Origin: Lachnospiraceae bacterium
GTDB lineage: Bacteria > Bacillota > Clostridia > Lachnospirales > Lachnospiraceae
Direction: 5' to 3'
NCBI GenBank assembly: GCA_017380975.1
Contig: JAFOCX010000071.1
Location: forward strand, 1-6,993
DNA length: 6,993 nucleotides
Of the stretch, positions 6,374-6,993 are shown in pieces. A program made the translations under genes and the position numbers. Under the pieces are notes generated by a model that was not told the DNA's origin, made no database searches, and saw nothing but the letters and a program-made list of their open reading frames with translations. Position 1 is the first letter of the stretch; each line of letters opens with the position of its first letter.

Positions 6374-6682
6374 ATGCAATATATTGTCAATACAAAAGAA
6401 TTTCATATTGCAGAGCCGACGGTGGTCAGCATCGGTAAATTCGATGGTTTGCACTGTGGACATAAGAAGCTGGTGGCAGAGATGATGAATTACCGGGTTC
6501 AGGGCAGAAAGGCTGCCATGTTCACATTTTCTACGCCTCCGGGAACTCTGGTGAAAGGGAAAGTACAGAACGTGATCATGACCAACCGGGAACGCGAGCA
6601 GCTTCTGGAAGAAGCCGGCCTTGATTATCTGGTGGAGTATCCGTTCGATTGGAACCACTGCAATAGAATTCCGAAAATATAA
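6374..6682 (+). CDS. ribF: Bifunctional riboflavin kinase/FAD synthetase RibF, truncated at a sequence junction
   Basis: RibF phosphorylates riboflavin to FMN and adenylates FMN to FAD. Only the N-terminal part of the FMN adenylyltransferase domain is present: VVSIGKFDGLHCGHKKLV (residues 17-34) with the nucleotidyltransferase HxGH signature (27-30), the strand AAMFTFSTPP, and the block NREREQLLEEAGLDYLVEYPFD, which matches the family up to residue 92 (base 6649). The next ten residues (WNHCNRIPKI, stop at 6680-6682) do not resemble RibF, and base composition changes abruptly there. Full-length RibF is about 300-315 residues, so the rest of the adenylyltransferase domain and the whole kinase domain are missing. 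An in-frame ATG at 6344 would add ten residues, but the conserved start and GGGAGG favour 6374. Position after truB is typical. The truncation may be an assembly artefact. Confidence 0.82.
   Translation: MQYIVNTKEFHIAEPTVVSIGKFDGLHCGHKKLVAEMMNYRVQGRKAAMFTFSTPPGTLVKGKVQNVIMTNREREQLLEEAGLDYLVEYPFDWNHCNRIPKI
6648..6655. other. Junction between host operon and foreign AT-rich DNA
   Basis: The RibF match stops after codon GAT (6647-6649), and the tail-fibre-like frame is readable from GGA (6651). Composition shifts within a few bases from about 50% to about 26% GC. No inverted repeat, target duplication or tRNA is seen at the boundary. An EcoRI site (GAATTC, 6666-6671) lies about 16 bases past it, inside the foreign reading frame, so it does not mark the junction. 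An assembly or library chimera is my preferred reading; illegitimate recombination is the alternative. Confidence 0.6.
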
Positions 6683-6993
6683 TGATTTAACTAACTTTGG
6701 TCGTTTAATGTATGATGGTTCTAATTTTATTTTTGAAAGAAATATATATCTTCAAACTGCAGCTCCTGTTTTTAATATATATGATACAACAACTAAAAGA
6801 TTATTCCAATTATATACAGATGATAATGAAAATGCTTTAATTTTAAATTTTAAATCATCAGGCAATTTTACTCAATTGGGCCTACTGGCAGAAAAGTACG
6901 GCTCAAATGATATAGCTCATTTATATAGATATGTAAATGGTGCAGCTGAAGAATATAATGTTTTACATAGTGGAAATTATAGTAATTATGCTC
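6651..6993 (+). CDS. Putative phage tail-fibre-like protein fragment (both ends missing)
   Basis: From about 6651 a frame different from ribF stays open to the window edge for 114 codons, with no natural start at the junction (first in-frame ATG at 6708). The product is rich in Asn, Tyr, Thr and Leu, with beta-type segments such as LMYDGSNFIFERNIYL and NALILNFKSSGNF, and ends with EEYNVLHSGNYSNYA. The pattern L-H-S/T-G-N-Y/I-x-x-Y-A recurs in phage tail-fibre and receptor-binding proteins, especially those of gut phages; this is pattern recognition, not a search result. GC is about 26%, against roughly 50% just upstream, and codons are AT-ending, so it comes from another replicon. No start, RBS, integrase, att site or terminator is visible. 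A host adhesin-like or other beta-rich surface protein cannot be excluded. Confidence 0.55.

Noticed and set aside
6666..6671. EcoRI site as the exact cloning junction
   Set aside because: The foreign reading frame is readable about 15 bases before the site and RibF similarity ends before it, so the break does not coincide with the site; other GAATTC sites in the window are ordinary.

Overview
The window is a housekeeping translation and RNA-processing operon of a low-to-medium GC Firmicute, joined near its right end to an unrelated AT-rich sequence. Gene order (nusA, ylxR, ylxQ, infB, rbfA, nrnA, truB, ribF), protein sequence and codon use (Pro almost always CCG, many ACA, AGA and TTA codons, roughly half GC) fit a Clostridia member, most likely a Lachnospiraceae-type gut bacterium. 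The genus cannot be fixed from the sequence alone. All genes are on the + strand.

Layout: 3-362 is the 3' end of nusA (second KH domain and acidic tail). 404-676 is ylxR (rnpM). 669-974 is ylxQ, an L7Ae-type protein starting with TTG inside the end of ylxR. 1015-3915 is infB, encoding a 966-residue IF-2 whose N-terminal part holds a long Gln/Arg/Gly-rich tandem repeat. A 145-base gap (3916-4060) has no ylxP gene but contains two predicted RNA stem-loop structures and two mini-ORFs just ahead of rbfA (4061-4447). The tightly packed genes nrnA (4471-5439), truB (5442-6341) and ribF (from 6374) follow.

ribF is intact for about 92 codons and then breaks at about 6648-6655. Beyond the break GC drops to about 26% (my count of 6661-6993) and a different reading frame, open to the window edge, encodes what looks like part of a phage tail-fibre protein. 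This is either a metagenomic assembly or library chimera or a real recombination event. I favour the artefact because both genes are cut mid-coding and no integrase, att site or insertion-sequence end is visible.

The genes work on one theme. NusA acts in transcription elongation and antitermination. RnpM and YlxQ are RNA-binding accessory proteins. IF-2 places initiator tRNA. RbfA matures the 30S subunit. NrnA degrades nano-RNA and pAp. TruB makes the tRNA T-loop pseudouridine. RibF makes FMN and FAD. No promoter or convincing intrinsic terminator was found, so transcription probably enters from upstream of the window. The points most worth a second look are the recently amplified repeat in IF-2, the structured infB-rbfA spacer and the ribF/phage junction.
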